Below, one piece after another: positions 22,123-32,164 of a DNA stretch of 64,000 nt. The position numbers and the translations under genes were made by a program. Numbering within the stretch: the stretch's first letter is position 1; every line of letters begins with the position of its first letter. This DNA is from Phoma sp. XZ068 (lineage: Eukaryota > Ascomycota > Dothideomycetes > Pleosporales > Didymellaceae): assembly GCA_004835665.1 (NCBI GenBank), contig RBKR01000012.1, positions 496,001 through 560,000 of the forward strand, written 5' to 3'. The notes under the pieces are model-generated. The model did no database searches. It worked only from the letters and a program-made list of their open reading frames with translations, and had not been told where the DNA came from.

Positions 22123-23667
22123 TTACTGAGTAGGTTGCGTGCCAGGAATATGCACATCAAAGACGGCGTGCACTACCCCTGGCGCATACAACTTGACTTT
22201 TTCTACGTGCTCCACCTGCACCTTCCTCTTTCGCCTTTCTGCGTCAATGTGTGCTAATCGGTTGTCGCCAGCTTCGTCATCGGCGCATCTCTGGAACACT
22301 GTCGCGACCTCGACTTCACGCTCTCCCATCTCGACCAGCCCAACATTCTCATGTGCGTGTATCCAACCACCCAGCCTCCTATCCACTGATCTCACCGCCG
22401 AAGGCCAGCTGAGTCTTGATACTGGTAGCAGGCCAAGGTTGACATGCCGGATCGGTGGTACATGATCTCTCAGACAACGTAGAACCCTATCCGCAGTTTC
22501 GTTACTCATGGCAAAGACCCAGAAGCCCTCACTCCCGCTGATAACATGATCCCGCCACGCCTCCCACTCTCCCTCTTCGGCATCTTGACTGGGAAGCTCA
22601 ACAGGCGTGAACACCCTAGTACTCCAATGATTCAGCGCAGCCCCCCTTTGCAACCCTTCTACACTCCACGGATTCAATTCCCAGCACAACACCCGAGTGA
22701 CGCCGGCTTTGCGGTATGAGAAAGCAAAGTAGCCGATACCTGCGTACATGTCCACCGCGGCGGCTCCTCCTCCTCCTCTGGCTTTCGCAACGGATGTGAC
22801 AGAGGGCAGGTGCAGGATTCGGGCTTTCTCTTTCACATTGCCCCGGCTGAACATGGTGTACAGCGGGGCCCAGGTCTGGTGGATTCCGTTCTGTGTCGTT
22901 CGCACCCAGAATGCATCCTCAAAGTCTTTTTGGCTAGGTGAGCTGAGGGTCTGGGATGTTGGCGCTGGGCCGAAGGAGCCATAGATTGGCGTCAGGTTTA
23001 CGGGGCTGCGTAGAATGTTGTCTGAGTCCTTGGCGTGTGTGGAGGAAGGTGTATTGGATGGTGGGATTGGCGAGTTGAGGGCGATATGCGTGCAGTGCAG
23101 TGCACGAGCTATATGAGCCCATACTGGTTGCAGTAGTGATGCGTGGGAAGAGAGGAGCGCGGGCCAGGGTGGATTGAGGGAGTGGCTTGGTAGGAGTAGG
23201 AGTGGGGCGTATATCGAGTAGGATTCTGTGAAGGCGGAGACCAGGGAATTGACTGAAAGGCTCGGAGAAATGAGCATAGCTGTTGGTAGGGCGTCCAGGG
23301 CTTCTCTGAGTGCTTTGCGAAGCGGATTCTGTTCTACGGCGATGGGTTTCTTGGTCTCCGTGGGGTTCCAAGAAGAGAGTGTGACAAGTTGAGAAAGATG
23401 GCTCAACTGAAGGTCTGCGAGCAATCTGACCTTCTCAATGTCCGGGTCCAGCTCATTATCGTGCGCTGAGTGCGGTATTGTTGTTGGCACGCGCATTCGC
23501 TGCTCGTCTTTCGGGACTGGCGAAATTCCATGATATCGATCGAATATCTTTCGGCTCTCCAACGCCAGCTTTACCTCTTTCACGTGAACTTTAGCTACAA
23601 GTAAGACAAGTCTTGCTCCGGATGGGTCGTGTTGATGTGGTGGGCTGAGAGTAGCCCCGTCGTTCAT
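22123..23667 (-). CDS. TRM12: tRNA wybutosine-synthesising protein 2 (Tyw2/Trm12)
   Basis: SAM-dependent transferase that moves the aminocarboxypropyl group to the wybutosine precursor at position 37 of tRNA-Phe. Intronless, 514 aa from the ATG at 23667 (yeast Trm12 462). The C-terminal half has the nucleotide-binding signature AVDMYAGIGYFAFSYRKAGV followed by LCWELNPWSVEGLQRGA, characteristic of the Trm5/Tyw2 fold. The 5' half carries blocks such as YGSFGPAPTSQT and FWVRTTQNGIHQTWAP. A Gly-rich run precedes the SAM motif. It is divergent from the Nudix gene with 274 bp between start codons. Confidence 0.93.
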   Translation of the reverse strand: MNDGATLSPPHQHDPSGARLVLLVAKVHVKEVKLALESRKIFDRYHGISPVPKDEQRMRVPTTIPHSAHDNELDPDIEKVRLLADLQLSHLSQLVTLSSWNPTETKKPIAVEQNPLRKALREALDALPTAMLISPSLSVNSLVSAFTESYSIYAPLLLLPSHSLNPPWPALLSSHASLLQPVWAHIARALHCTHIALNSPIPPSNTPSSTHAKDSDNILRSPVNLTPIYGSFGPAPTSQTLSSPSQKDFEDAFWVRTTQNGIHQTWAPLYTMFSRGNVKEKARILHLPSVTSVAKARGGGGAAAVDMYAGIGYFAFSYRKAGVTRVLCWELNPWSVEGLQRGAALNHWSTRVFTPVELPSQDAEEGEWEAWRDHVISGSEGFWVFAMSNETADRVLRCLRDHVPPIRHVNLGLLPVSRLSWPSAVRSVDRRLGGWIHAHENVGLVEMGEREVEVATVFQRCADDEAGDNRLAHIDAERRKRKVQVEHVEKVKLYAPGVVHAVFDVHIPGTQPTQ

Positions 23668-23941
23668 GGTGACAGATGTTGAAGTGTGATGTCTTGATCG
23701 AAAGTCATGGATTTGTGCATGGCGGAGCGACTATGCCAGTATCAACGCTTCAACGCAAAAACGGGCAAACCCATTGAGACAAATTAGAGTAAGCAAAAGA
23801 GCATGCCCAAAAAGAATCACAGCTCCAAGATATCTTCCGTCTTGAAGCTGCAGAAGGAAGTCAGTCTCAACTTCTCTGCCCCGCCCCCACTATGTCTAGG
23901 AGCTCGATCCAGATGACGAATGCCAAACACACGATCAGTCC

Positions 23942-24991
23942 ATGTCTAATCTGAACTTCCCCATAACGCTCCCCTCCCATCATCAACCCCCTCCCATGAC
24001 ATCGCACCTCCAGACGGCCGTCACGCCCCTCCACGCGCCCGAAATGAGCTTTACAAACCTCGCTCTCGTGTCCCAATGCGACGCTTTCCCCTACGCCGAC
24101 GCAGACCCACATGCCTACCTGACCCGCGTGAATACGTACTACCAATTGCGCATCTCAGACCACGACTATGCGCTGGGATATATGCTGCCCTCGGTGGCGG
24201 AGGTATTCCGGGGCATACCGAATTGGGCGCTTGACGATGACGAACGCATCCTGACCCTGACAGCGGGCAACGACGCCGCAACACGGAGCCAAGCGATTGA
24301 AACGACGCTGCTTGCGCTGCGAGAAACAGGACACTTTGAGGTGCTGAAGAAATGGCGCGGCGAGCTGTATGCCGTGTATGGCCGTGACAAGGAGCTTCTT
24401 TTCAATGTCGAGAGGAGCGCGAGCCCGCTGTTTGGCGTTGTGACCTACGGCATTCATCTCTCGGCTTACACACGCTCTAGCGATGGCGAGATCAAGATCT
24501 GGACCCCGAGACGCGCGAAGAACAAGCAGACATATGGCGGCATGCTGGATAATGCGGTTGCCGGCGGGATTGCGTCGGGGGAGAGCCCATTTGAGAGTTT
24601 GGTGAGGGAATGTGCAGAGGAAGCGAGCTTGCAGGAAGATCTGGTACGGAGTAAAGCAAAGGCCGCCGGGGCAATCACGTACTGGTATGTTAGGGACGAG
24701 CGGGCAGGAGGGGAGACGGGGTTGTTGCAGCCGGAAGTGCAGTACATTTACGATTTGGAGCTGCCCGAGGACGTTGTGCCCAAGCCAGGGGATGACGAGG
24801 TGGAGGAGTTTTATCTGTGGAGTGTGGAGGAGGTGCAGGAGGCTATGAGGAAGGGTGAGTTCAAGCCCAACTGCTCGCTAGTGGTGCTGGACTTTTTGGT
24901 ACGGCATGGGATTCTGACGGAGGCGAACGAGAAGGATTTCATTGAGATTGTGTCGAGACTGCACAGGAGGTTGGAGTTTCCTACACTCTGA
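23942..24991 (+). CDS. DUF4743-Nudix hydrolase
   Basis: Nudix-family hydrolase with the N-terminal DUF4743 domain found in the yeast YJR142W and Tnr3 group, where oxidised thiamine diphosphates have been proposed as substrates. Intronless, 349 aa from the ATG at 23942; homologues more often start near MSFTNLALVSQCDAFPY, which is the in-frame ATG at 24044, so the true start is uncertain. DUF4743 covers about residues 35-160. The Nudix box GGIASGESPFESLVRECAEE (about 205-225) fits GX5EX7REUXEE, with Ser in place of the usual Gly after it. No thiamine pyrophosphokinase domain follows, unlike Tnr3. Confidence 0.88.
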   Translation: MSNLNFPITLPSHHQPPPMTSHLQTAVTPLHAPEMSFTNLALVSQCDAFPYADADPHAYLTRVNTYYQLRISDHDYALGYMLPSVAEVFRGIPNWALDDDERILTLTAGNDAATRSQAIETTLLALRETGHFEVLKKWRGELYAVYGRDKELLFNVERSASPLFGVVTYGIHLSAYTRSSDGEIKIWTPRRAKNKQTYGGMLDNAVAGGIASGESPFESLVRECAEEASLQEDLVRSKAKAAGAITYWYVRDERAGGETGLLQPEVQYIYDLELPEDVVPKPGDDEVEEFYLWSVEEVQEAMRKGEFKPNCSLVVLDFLVRHGILTEANEKDFIEIVSRLHRRLEFPTL

Positions 24992-25171
24992 TTGTCTGAT
25001 TGAATTGATTGGGGGAGAAGATGTCAAATATTTGAGGATATCGAAGGGTATCCAGACGCCGTAAATAGACCACTCCAGATGATAGCAATACCACCACATA
25101 ACGCCGCCCATGCTTCTTTTCGTCCACTGCTTTTGTCGTCGCTCTACGCTGGTTTCATCATTGCCTCTCGT

Positions 25172-25653
25172 CTAGCTGTGCTTGAGCAGCATGTAGATGT
25201 TGTCAATCTTCAGGCCGGTGAGCTTCTTGAAGGGACCCTCGATGTACAGCAGCAGCCCGCCGAAGCTGGCAAAGTACTTGCTGCAGCGTTGTCAGCATAC
25301 ACACATCACTCTCGTCAGGCGACCACTCACAGCGTGTCTCCATCGCCGTCCTCGAAGCGGTAGTTCTTGCCGTAGCACACGTAGTCGTACATGTCGGCCA
25401 GGGTAGTAGTGCCCTGCTTGCTCACGTTCCTCCAGCTCGTCTCCTCCTTTGTGCCGTCGAGGTTCAGGGTGGTGGCGAGGACCATCTGGATCTGCTCGCC
25501 CTGCTGGCAGGGGAAGAGCTCGTGGTTGATGTCGAGGGTCATGGTGAGCGAGTTGTCCGCCGAGGTGCCGAAGATGCGTGAGACGCGGTCGTAGCGCTCG
25601 CTGTTGACCTCGGTGAGGGTGAAGGTCTCCTCGAAGACCTGCGCGTCGGCCAT
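25172..25653 (-). CDS. RPB8: RNA polymerases I, II and III subunit RPABC3 (Rpb8)
   Basis: Small shared subunit of all three nuclear RNA polymerases. Exons 25653-25331 and 25280-25172 give 143 aa (yeast 146). Exon 1 reads MADAQVFEETFTLTEVNSER and on to a segment with YDYVCYGKNYRFEDGDGDT; exon 2 reads KYFASFGGLLLYIEG and ends LLKHS. Intron 25281-25330 (50 bp) has donor GTGAGT and acceptor GCTGCAG, splitting a Leu codon. Near-full-length match to the family pattern leaves little doubt. It is divergent from the F-box gene. Confidence 0.95.
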
Positions 25654-26103
25654 GGCGGGCTGTGCGGCGGGCGTAGAAATTTTGCGGCGGCGGTGACGGG
25701 TCGCGGGGAGGGGCGCGTGAGTCGCGGCGAGCCCAATCGGTACGGGGGGTGTGCGGCAGGCGTGGACGCGCGGGCGACTGAGATGTGTTCGCGGAGGGGA
25801 GGCTGTATGGGCGGCCGTGCTGGTGGGAGGTGAAAGAGCTTCGGTGCAGGCACGGGCGATTAGCCGCTAGCGCGGACCTCCGCCCTGCATGGGTGGCTGT
25901 CAGATGCGGCGCAGCCAGCGCGACACGACGACGACAGCACCACCCGCCGGTGCAGCGGTCGAGATACAGCCGGCACCGCGCTCTGTGCCCTCGACGCCTC
26001 CGCTGCCTCTACGCGTGCGCCCGTCCTGCATGCCACCGCCCGCCGCGCCGCCCCCGCCCCGACCGCCCACGCCTCGCCGGCGCCGCCAGCCCCGCCTCTG
26101 CCC
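25654..26103. promoter_or_regulatory. Divergent GC-rich promoter of RPB8 and the F-box-like gene
   Basis: These 450 bp between two divergent start codons are GC-rich, which produces long spurious open frames on both strands. I see no defined TATA box or repeat. Confidence 0.5.
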
Positions 26104-28482
26104 ATGTCGCGCTCGCTCTCGCTCTTCGCCCTGCTCGACATGGCGCCGCCGTCGCCCGGCGCCGACGACTCGGACTCGAGCCGCGGCTGCAGCCCCATGG
26201 CCTTCGACCCGCTCAACCTGCGCAAGCCCCGGACGGCGGTGCAGAACAGCCCGCTGTTCCGGCTGCCCGACGACATCTTCAAGTGCGTGCTCGACTACCT
26301 GGACCGCGACGAGGCCTGGAGCCTGAAGCGCCTGTGCAAGGGCCTGTCCAGGAGCGAGTCGGTCAGCCAGCTGCTGTACAAGTACCCCATCCAGCTGCCC
26401 GACGTGCGCGACCTGCGCCTCGGCGAGTGGAAGTACCGCACCACCGGCCAGATCCGCTGGCAGAGCTTCCAGGACAGCATCACCGACACGAACCGCACCT
26501 ATGTGCAGAAGCTGGCCGTCTCGCACTGGGCGAGCATCGACGACTTCCGCTGGATCGATGCGAACCTGCCCGCCCTGGCCAGCCTCGACCTGTCCGCCAT
26601 CAAGGACTTTGTCTGGACCCCCGAGGAGACGTGGACCTGGCGCATGCTGGCAGACGCCTGCCCCGCCCTCTTCGCCCGCCTGGACGAGCTCGAGGTCGCC
26701 AACTGGGCCGACTACACGGCCCATTCGCGCATCGAGTACAGCTACTCGTACAACGACTACCGCTTCAAGCAAAAGTTCCGCCTCTCGAGACGGCGGGGCG
26801 GGGGGTCTGTTGCAAAGGACATCTTCCCGCTGTGCCAGAAGCTGAAGACGCTGGCCATCCGCGAGCGATATTCTGGATTTCAGTAAGGCACTTCGACGAG
26901 CTCTCACTCTACTTTTACTAATTGCTGCCGCAGCACCTGGAACGAGTGGGAGGTCCACCAGCGCGTGTGCTGCCTCGTCGATGGCGTGCAGAGCAACTGC
27001 CCGTCCACTCTGACAAGACTCAAGGTCCACGACTACGCCCCGTACCGCTCCCTCTTCTCGACCGACGCCACCGACTGGCCACAGATCACAGACGTCGAGA
27101 TTGGCCTATACAGCTGGATGGAGGATCGCCGCGAACGAGACGTCATCGGGCCCATCCCCTACCGAATCACCCCAGGGCATCATCATCGCGATGAGGAGGA
27201 GGCCTTTGACGACAAGAGCTTTGACGAGTGCAAGCGCGACCACATGACCCTCGGTAACCACGTTGTCCAAGGAGTGGGCGCTTCCTTCGAGGACCTCCTC
27301 CAGAGCTTGCAGACCATCTCGAAAAAGTACCCCAACATCAACATCACACCGATCCGCAATCTCGAGAACATTACACTACACCCCTTCCACCTCGTCAATG
27401 TCATGCAGCGACGACAACACTTTGGACAGCAAAACGCACAGAACAACACCACACCGCCCGTCGACCCCTGCTCTAATTCAGAAGTGCAAGAGGCTATACG
27501 ATGGCTGCTCAACAAGTGCGACTGGAAGCCGATTCTGGCCTGGGACTCGATGATGTGCGACGTCTTCCCTGCCAACCTCGAGCCGAACCGCACCTTCCTC
27601 CCCAAACCTGAAGTTTTGTCACGCATCCAGACTATGGTTACCACCCTCCGCAGCCTCCACATACCCATTCGCCTATCCATCGGGGACCGCACCAACATAT
27701 CGCCCTCGTCCGGCCTCGACGGCTCGCTCTACTTTGGCGACTACAAGACCTTCACAGGCACCGGCGACGACAAGGAAGAGCAGCTCCTCCCCACCCAGGC
27801 CTGCTTCAACCTAACTCCCATTGCACACATGGTGGACGAGCTCACCATCCAATACCCCGTCGATGTTCCCGGCGTCTCTGGCTACCTCCGCGCTCACCGC
27901 CGCCAATCTCCCGCCGAGAAAGTTCTCATGAATCGTGAAATGACCGGCTGGCGCCGCTTCTGGGCTCGCTATGCGACTCAATTCACGAACCTCAAGAAAC
28001 TGACTGCAAACGTGCCAAATGACATCTACGAAGACTGGGCCAAGACGGAGCTTCCTGTCTTACTCAGCGATGGGAGGTGGGAGATGCTCGAGGTGCCCAA
28101 CAACGCAGGCGATTTCGGCTTCTTCGGGAGTTACTTCCCATTCAGTTCGATCCGGTATTCGTTCTCGAGGAAGCGAGGGCGCGTCAAGTTTGTGCAACGC
28201 GTGTTTTTCCGCAGAGACGAGGCGCCGCTCCTCCTGCGCAGTGCTCACCCTGGGCTCACCGAGCAGGAGCGCGAAGAGAGACACATCTCCGACGAAGAAA
28301 TACAGGATACACATCACGAGGGCCACCGCTTCTGGGCGCCCAGGGATGACGGCGCACAGCCAAAGCCTGGACAGGCCGATAACGGCAACGGCGAAAAGCG
28401 CAAGGCTGAAGCAGATGATGATGATGATGATGCTGCGCTAAACGACATGAAGAGACAGAAGCTGGACGAGCTCACGGCCTGA
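26104..28482 (+). CDS. F-box-like domain protein
   Basis: Exons 26104-26882 and 26934-28482 give 775 aa; intron 26883-26932/33 (51 bp) starts GTAAGG and ends CCGCAG, joining SGF-H-TWNEWEV in frame. An F-box-like motif lies near residues 50-90: LFRLPDDIFKCVLDYLDRDE then AWSLKRLCKGLSRSES. Such proteins usually serve as substrate receptors of SCF ubiquitin ligases. The rest has repeated leucine-rich comparisons (LDLSAIKDF, LDELEVANW) and ends in an Asp-rich tail with a KRKAE basic patch. I cannot assign an orthologue or substrate. Codon use is very GC-rich in the first exon. Confidence 0.8.
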
Positions 28483-28945
28483 CTAGCCGCCCGCCTTGAA
28501 TGTCGACGTGATATTGAGCGGGAACTGGCGAGAGGGACACGTGCGAGACGCCAGTTCTACGTTTCACTGGAAGAATAGCATTTCAGGCGTTTTTGAAGGA
28601 TTCGATGGAGTTTGGGCGATATTCTTAATGGTAATGACTGGGTTGGCGTTTGATGGATTTTGGGACGGCATTCGCACGAGCATGAGCGGAGTTTATCATG
28701 GGATGGGATGGTCATGGGGTATATATCACGCAGGTACAATGCCGTGAAACGCATTGGAATACTACCGCAATCACATTCACTACATTATTGCAGTCCAAGT
28801 CATCAATGAGCAGTGGCAGTCATGAAATCATAAGGGCAGTTCATCAGGGCATCGACACAGCAGATGCAAAACAGAATGGTCGAATGTTTCAATTCATGTG
28901 TCCATTATCGTTACATTACTTCATACACACTACCAGCGCCATCCT
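28483..28945. other. Convergent gap between F-box-like gene and SEN34
   Basis: 463 bp of 3' flanking DNA. No gene is supported; short frames only. Confidence 0.5.
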
Positions 28946-30445
28946 TTACATCGACGCCCACTCCACAGAGAAAGCGCGTACACTCTCCTTTCCTGCCTTC
29001 GGATCCTCTCCACCAACCATGTACGCCTTCTTCGTGCCCGTACCCAAGCGGCCACCACCTACAATGTCTAGCAGAGTAAACTGCTCGTCCCAGCCCAGTC
29101 CCGTGGCGAGAAAGTGGCTGTGGTACCGCAGGGGATCACCGGGGTAGACAGAGTAGTTACAGCCGAAGCGCAGCCCGGGCATGAAGAAGTAGCCGCGGGA
29201 GTGCAAGAACCGAAAGAGTGGATAGCTCTTGGGTACCACTGGGAGAGGACGAGACTCGTCTTTCGGTGGAGCTGTCAACGGGGGTGTGGATGTGGTTGGG
29301 GTGATGTACTGGCGTTGAGCGAAGACACTCTTGGAGGCGCTCTTGGTAGGAACGGGTGTAGATGGCTCGGCGTCGAAGAGCGAAGTTTCGGTGGTAGGAG
29401 CAATCTCCTCCGGATCGGCTGTGACGCCCTTGAATTCCTCTTGCATGGCCTCTTCAAGCTTCACTTCCTCGAGCTTCACTTCCTTGGGCTCTGCTGCTTG
29501 CTCTTTGACCAAGAGCGGGGCAGCTTCTTCAACCTTGACCTTCTCCACCTTTACTTCCGCTAGAGCGACATCCAGGAACGACGAGCCTTTCATGATGGAG
29601 CCAAGGTCAGAGAAGGATGAACCAAGGTCGGAAGTTTGTCGAGAGAACGACACAGCCTCGCGTACAGGTGCAGCAACGGCATCTGATTTGGCTGACACGG
29701 GTACAGAATTCATGAAAGAGGATCCTTTCATGATTGAGCCAAGGTCGACAAACGATGACCCAAGATCGGAAGAGAGAGTGCTCGATTCTGATTTCGTTGA
29801 ACGCACTGAAGGTGCTGACGCCGTTGGAGATTCAAACGATGTATTGACCGACGATGGCTTTTCAATAAAACCTGAGCCCTTCATGATGAAGCCAAGACCG
29901 GAGCTAGAAGAGCTGGGACGCTCGACATGAACCGTGGCGTCAGAGGCTGTGCTGTCCGCGATGCTGGGAGCTATCGTGCTCTCAATCGTTGCGGTGCTAT
30001 CCGCAACACTGGGGGCAACCTCGGCGTCAACAGCTTCCTTCCTCAAGCCCTTCTTCTTCAGGGCAACATCCTTCTTCCTCTCTTGAGCCGCCAAGCTCTC
30101 TTTGGCAGCATTAACACCTTGACGGTCCATCTCCGCCAGGTACTTGAGCCTGTCTGCTCTGCTCATCTCTTGAAACCCCTGACGATGTGTTTCTACATCG
30201 TCAACGATGTACGCATGTCCTCCTTCCACAAGCACTCGTGCCTCTTCAGGCATGAGCTCGAGCGGGATGCCGAGGAAGACATTCTGCTGCGACAGGTTCG
30301 GGATGGTGCCGACCAAGACGCCACAGATGTTGTGGTTGCGACGAACGTGCGATATGATATCGACGTCGAAGAGCAGGTGCCGTCCTGCAACGCAGGAGAT
30401 AGGGAATGGTTCGGAGACCTCTTTTGGTGCCGGGGCGGGCGCCAT
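28946..30445 (-). CDS. SEN34: tRNA-splicing endonuclease subunit Sen34
   Basis: Catalytic subunit of the SEN complex, which cuts the 3' splice site of intron-bearing pre-tRNAs. Intronless, 499 aa from the ATG at 30445 (the same frame is open further upstream but has no nearer ATG). The N-terminal domain includes FLGIPLELMPEEARVLVEGG. The C-terminal nuclease domain reads RGYFFMPGLRFGCNYSVYPG, then DPLRYHSHFLA and GTKKAYM, supplying the expected Tyr (about 434), His (about 442) and Lys (about 472). Family members are often near 300 aa; here residues about 140-390 form a low-complexity insert with three copies of a DLGSIMKGSSF-like unit and Lys/Glu/Val-rich stretches. Confidence 0.93.
   Translation of the reverse strand: MAPAPAPKEVSEPFPISCVAGRHLLFDVDIISHVRRNHNICGVLVGTIPNLSQQNVFLGIPLELMPEEARVLVEGGHAYIVDDVETHRQGFQEMSRADRLKYLAEMDRQGVNAAKESLAAQERKKDVALKKKGLRKEAVDAEVAPSVADSTATIESTIAPSIADSTASDATVHVERPSSSSSGLGFIMKGSGFIEKPSSVNTSFESPTASAPSVRSTKSESSTLSSDLGSSFVDLGSIMKGSSFMNSVPVSAKSDAVAAPVREAVSFSRQTSDLGSSFSDLGSIMKGSSFLDVALAEVKVEKVKVEEAAPLLVKEQAAEPKEVKLEEVKLEEAMQEEFKGVTADPEEIAPTTETSLFDAEPSTPVPTKSASKSVFAQRQYITPTTSTPPLTAPPKDESRPLPVVPKSYPLFRFLHSRGYFFMPGLRFGCNYSVYPGDPLRYHSHFLATGLGWDEQFTLLDIVGGGRLGTGTKKAYMVGGEDPKAGKESVRAFSVEWASM
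29576..29896 (-). repeat. Three-copy coding repeat inside SEN34
   Basis: Copies at 29867-29896 (GLGFIMKGSGF), 29714-29767 (SDLGSSFVDLGSIMKGSSF) and 29576-29629 (SDLGSSFSDLGSIMKGSSF). The last two differ at one residue within this unit. They lie in the linker between the two SEN34 domains. Confidence 0.8.
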
Positions 30446-30827
30446 AATGTCGATCTGAAGCAAGAGCTGTTAGCTTTGTTGCTTGGCAGGGAGTGAAGGT
30501 TGAGAAAGTATTAGGCAGAAGGTTGGATCATAGTGTGAATACAATAATTTGAGTCATCAAGTCCCATCTTGTGGGATTCAGGGGATTGACAGATTAATTA
30601 TGGTGTTAATCAGGAGAACCTCGGGGAGGACCCCGGAAGTGGAAATTGCAGAGACTGGCTTACCTTCACTTGTGTGGTTTCATCGTGGTGGTCGGTTGAT
30701 GAAGAAGACGAGAAGTAGCAAACAGTTTTTGTAGGCCGTGGTCTAGCGCTTGGTCTGAGCGCCGAAGACCCCACCGCGGCCATGCGACGCGTTCCTGCAT
30801 CCAAACACTCGACCAAAACAGTACAAC
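30446..30827. promoter_or_regulatory. Divergent promoter of SEN34 and DAD1
   Basis: 382 bp between two divergent start codons. No clear motif was identified. Confidence 0.5.
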
Positions 30828-31223
30828 ATGTCGACAAACCGTGCTTCGGCCGCAAATGGCGCGCAGTCTGCGCCTGAAAAGACCTACTTCGAGCAGCAGC
30901 GTGAAATGCTGGTTGGCGAGATTGCGCAGGTAAAGATTCCGCCCCGCATCTCTCATACACACCGCTGCATGCCCTGGGAGAGGAAATGCCGGCGAGACTG
31001 ACCGATCTTGCAGAGTCTTGAGCTTGTCCTCCAAAACATCAACAAGTTAAATCGCTCTCTTGAGGAAGTCACACAAGTCGGCACCGAGTTCGCGCCCGTC
31101 GAGTCGCTATGGAGTCACTTCGAGAATGTCATGGCCAAGGATCCAAACGAAAATCAGGAAGGCACACAAGAGGGGCAGACTGAGCACGAGGAAGCCACTG
31201 AAGTGACGGAGCACCAGAAATGA
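30828..31223 (+). CDS. DAD1: DASH complex subunit Dad1
   Basis: Small subunit of the DASH/DAM1 ring that couples kinetochores to spindle microtubules. Exons 30828-30929 and 31014-31223 give 103 aa (yeast 94). Exon 1 reads MSTNRASAANGAQ and then TYFEQQREMLVGEIAQ; exon 2 begins SLELVLQNINKLNRSLEEVT and continues with the typical EFAPVESLWSHFENVM. The C-terminal 25 residues are Glu/Gln-rich. The intron (84 bp) has donor GTAAAG and acceptor TTGCAG in phase 0. The gene is too short and split to be seen from one ORF alone. Confidence 0.92.
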
Positions 31224-32164
31224 GAGGATGCCCTGTTGACTCAACGACAGAGTCGTGGTGATATACCTGCGAGTGCGGATGCAGAAGACAGGAACGGTTT
31301 GAAGGCCGATGAAGGCACTGGATTTCAGATGGCTGTTGAGGACGTTTCAATGCCGTGTCATACAGTAGCCGCATGGAAGAAGTCGCAGAGGCGGAAGAAG
31401 AGAGGGGCTCGGCTATCAGCTGAACTCGAGGGACGTGGAGAATCAACGGAGGTGATAGAATCAGCCGAAGAAGCAGTACAGCAGATCTCCGGAGAGGATG
31501 GTTGGGAAGATTGTTGAAACGATATTTAGGTGGAAGAGCCAGTCACTAGCATCATCCGGAAGCAAAAGCCGAAGGAACACTAAGTTGTTGCAAATAGCAG
31601 TGAGCCCTATGTTGATGATGGATAGACTAGGTTGTGTAGTCTACAGGGGCCTGACAGCTGTCAATGATCTACCAAGGATCACCTTCCTTATACACATGTG
31701 CTTGCGGATATGATGTCAGACGTCAAGGATGAGCATTTTGTGCTGTTCCTCGAAATGGCAGCAACTTCTATGTATAGCCATTTCAATTTATAACCATTTC
31801 AGTAACACGATTCAGAGCGGCATGGCAGATGTTTAAAATTTATTTCCTAAGCGCGGCGATGCGCCCACGCGCAAGTAAATACCGAATACAGATACAGAAT
31901 GGTGAAATGCACAGGTGCACTTTTCAGGTCAGAGCCCAGTCGTACAAATTGTCGCTCAAAAGCAGCCAAAAAACGCCATCAATCATATACGTGTAGGAAT
32001 CTACAGAAATGCTGGCAGACAACTGGCAGGCTACAGCCAGTTGCGGTAGAGTGCCAGTATGCAAAAGGGTCGAAGGCGTGATGAGATGGTCATTAAGCAT
32101 CTTGATCGTGTCGTCCAGCGTCGTGTGTCGAGATAGCCGCGTCCTTCGGTGAGGGTGGGAGAGC
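31224..32164. other. Convergent gap between DAD1 and RHO4
   Basis: 941 bp. A 93-codon open frame at 31236-31517 starts at TTG, has no family resemblance and is probably DAD1 3' UTR. Nothing else is supported. Confidence 0.5.

Noticed and set aside
25785..26921. 378-aa plus-strand ORF overlapping the F-box-like gene in another frame
   Set aside because: Same GC-rich artefact; mostly Arg/Pro/Ala, and the alternative frame has the F-box motif and clean splicing.
25900..27030. 376-aa minus-strand ORF opposite the F-box-like gene
   Set aside because: It is antisense to a well-supported exon in very GC-rich DNA, where long spurious frames are expected; its composition is Ala/Gly/Val/Arg-rich without domains.
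31236..31517. 93-codon frame after DAD1
   Set aside because: Starts at TTG, directly follows the DAD1 stop and has no family resemblance; most likely 3' UTR.
1..32000. Apparent clustering of RNA-processing genes (FIP1, LEA1, TRM12, RPB8, SEN34)
   Set aside because: They act in unrelated steps and are mixed with many other housekeeping genes; coincidence is the simplest reading.
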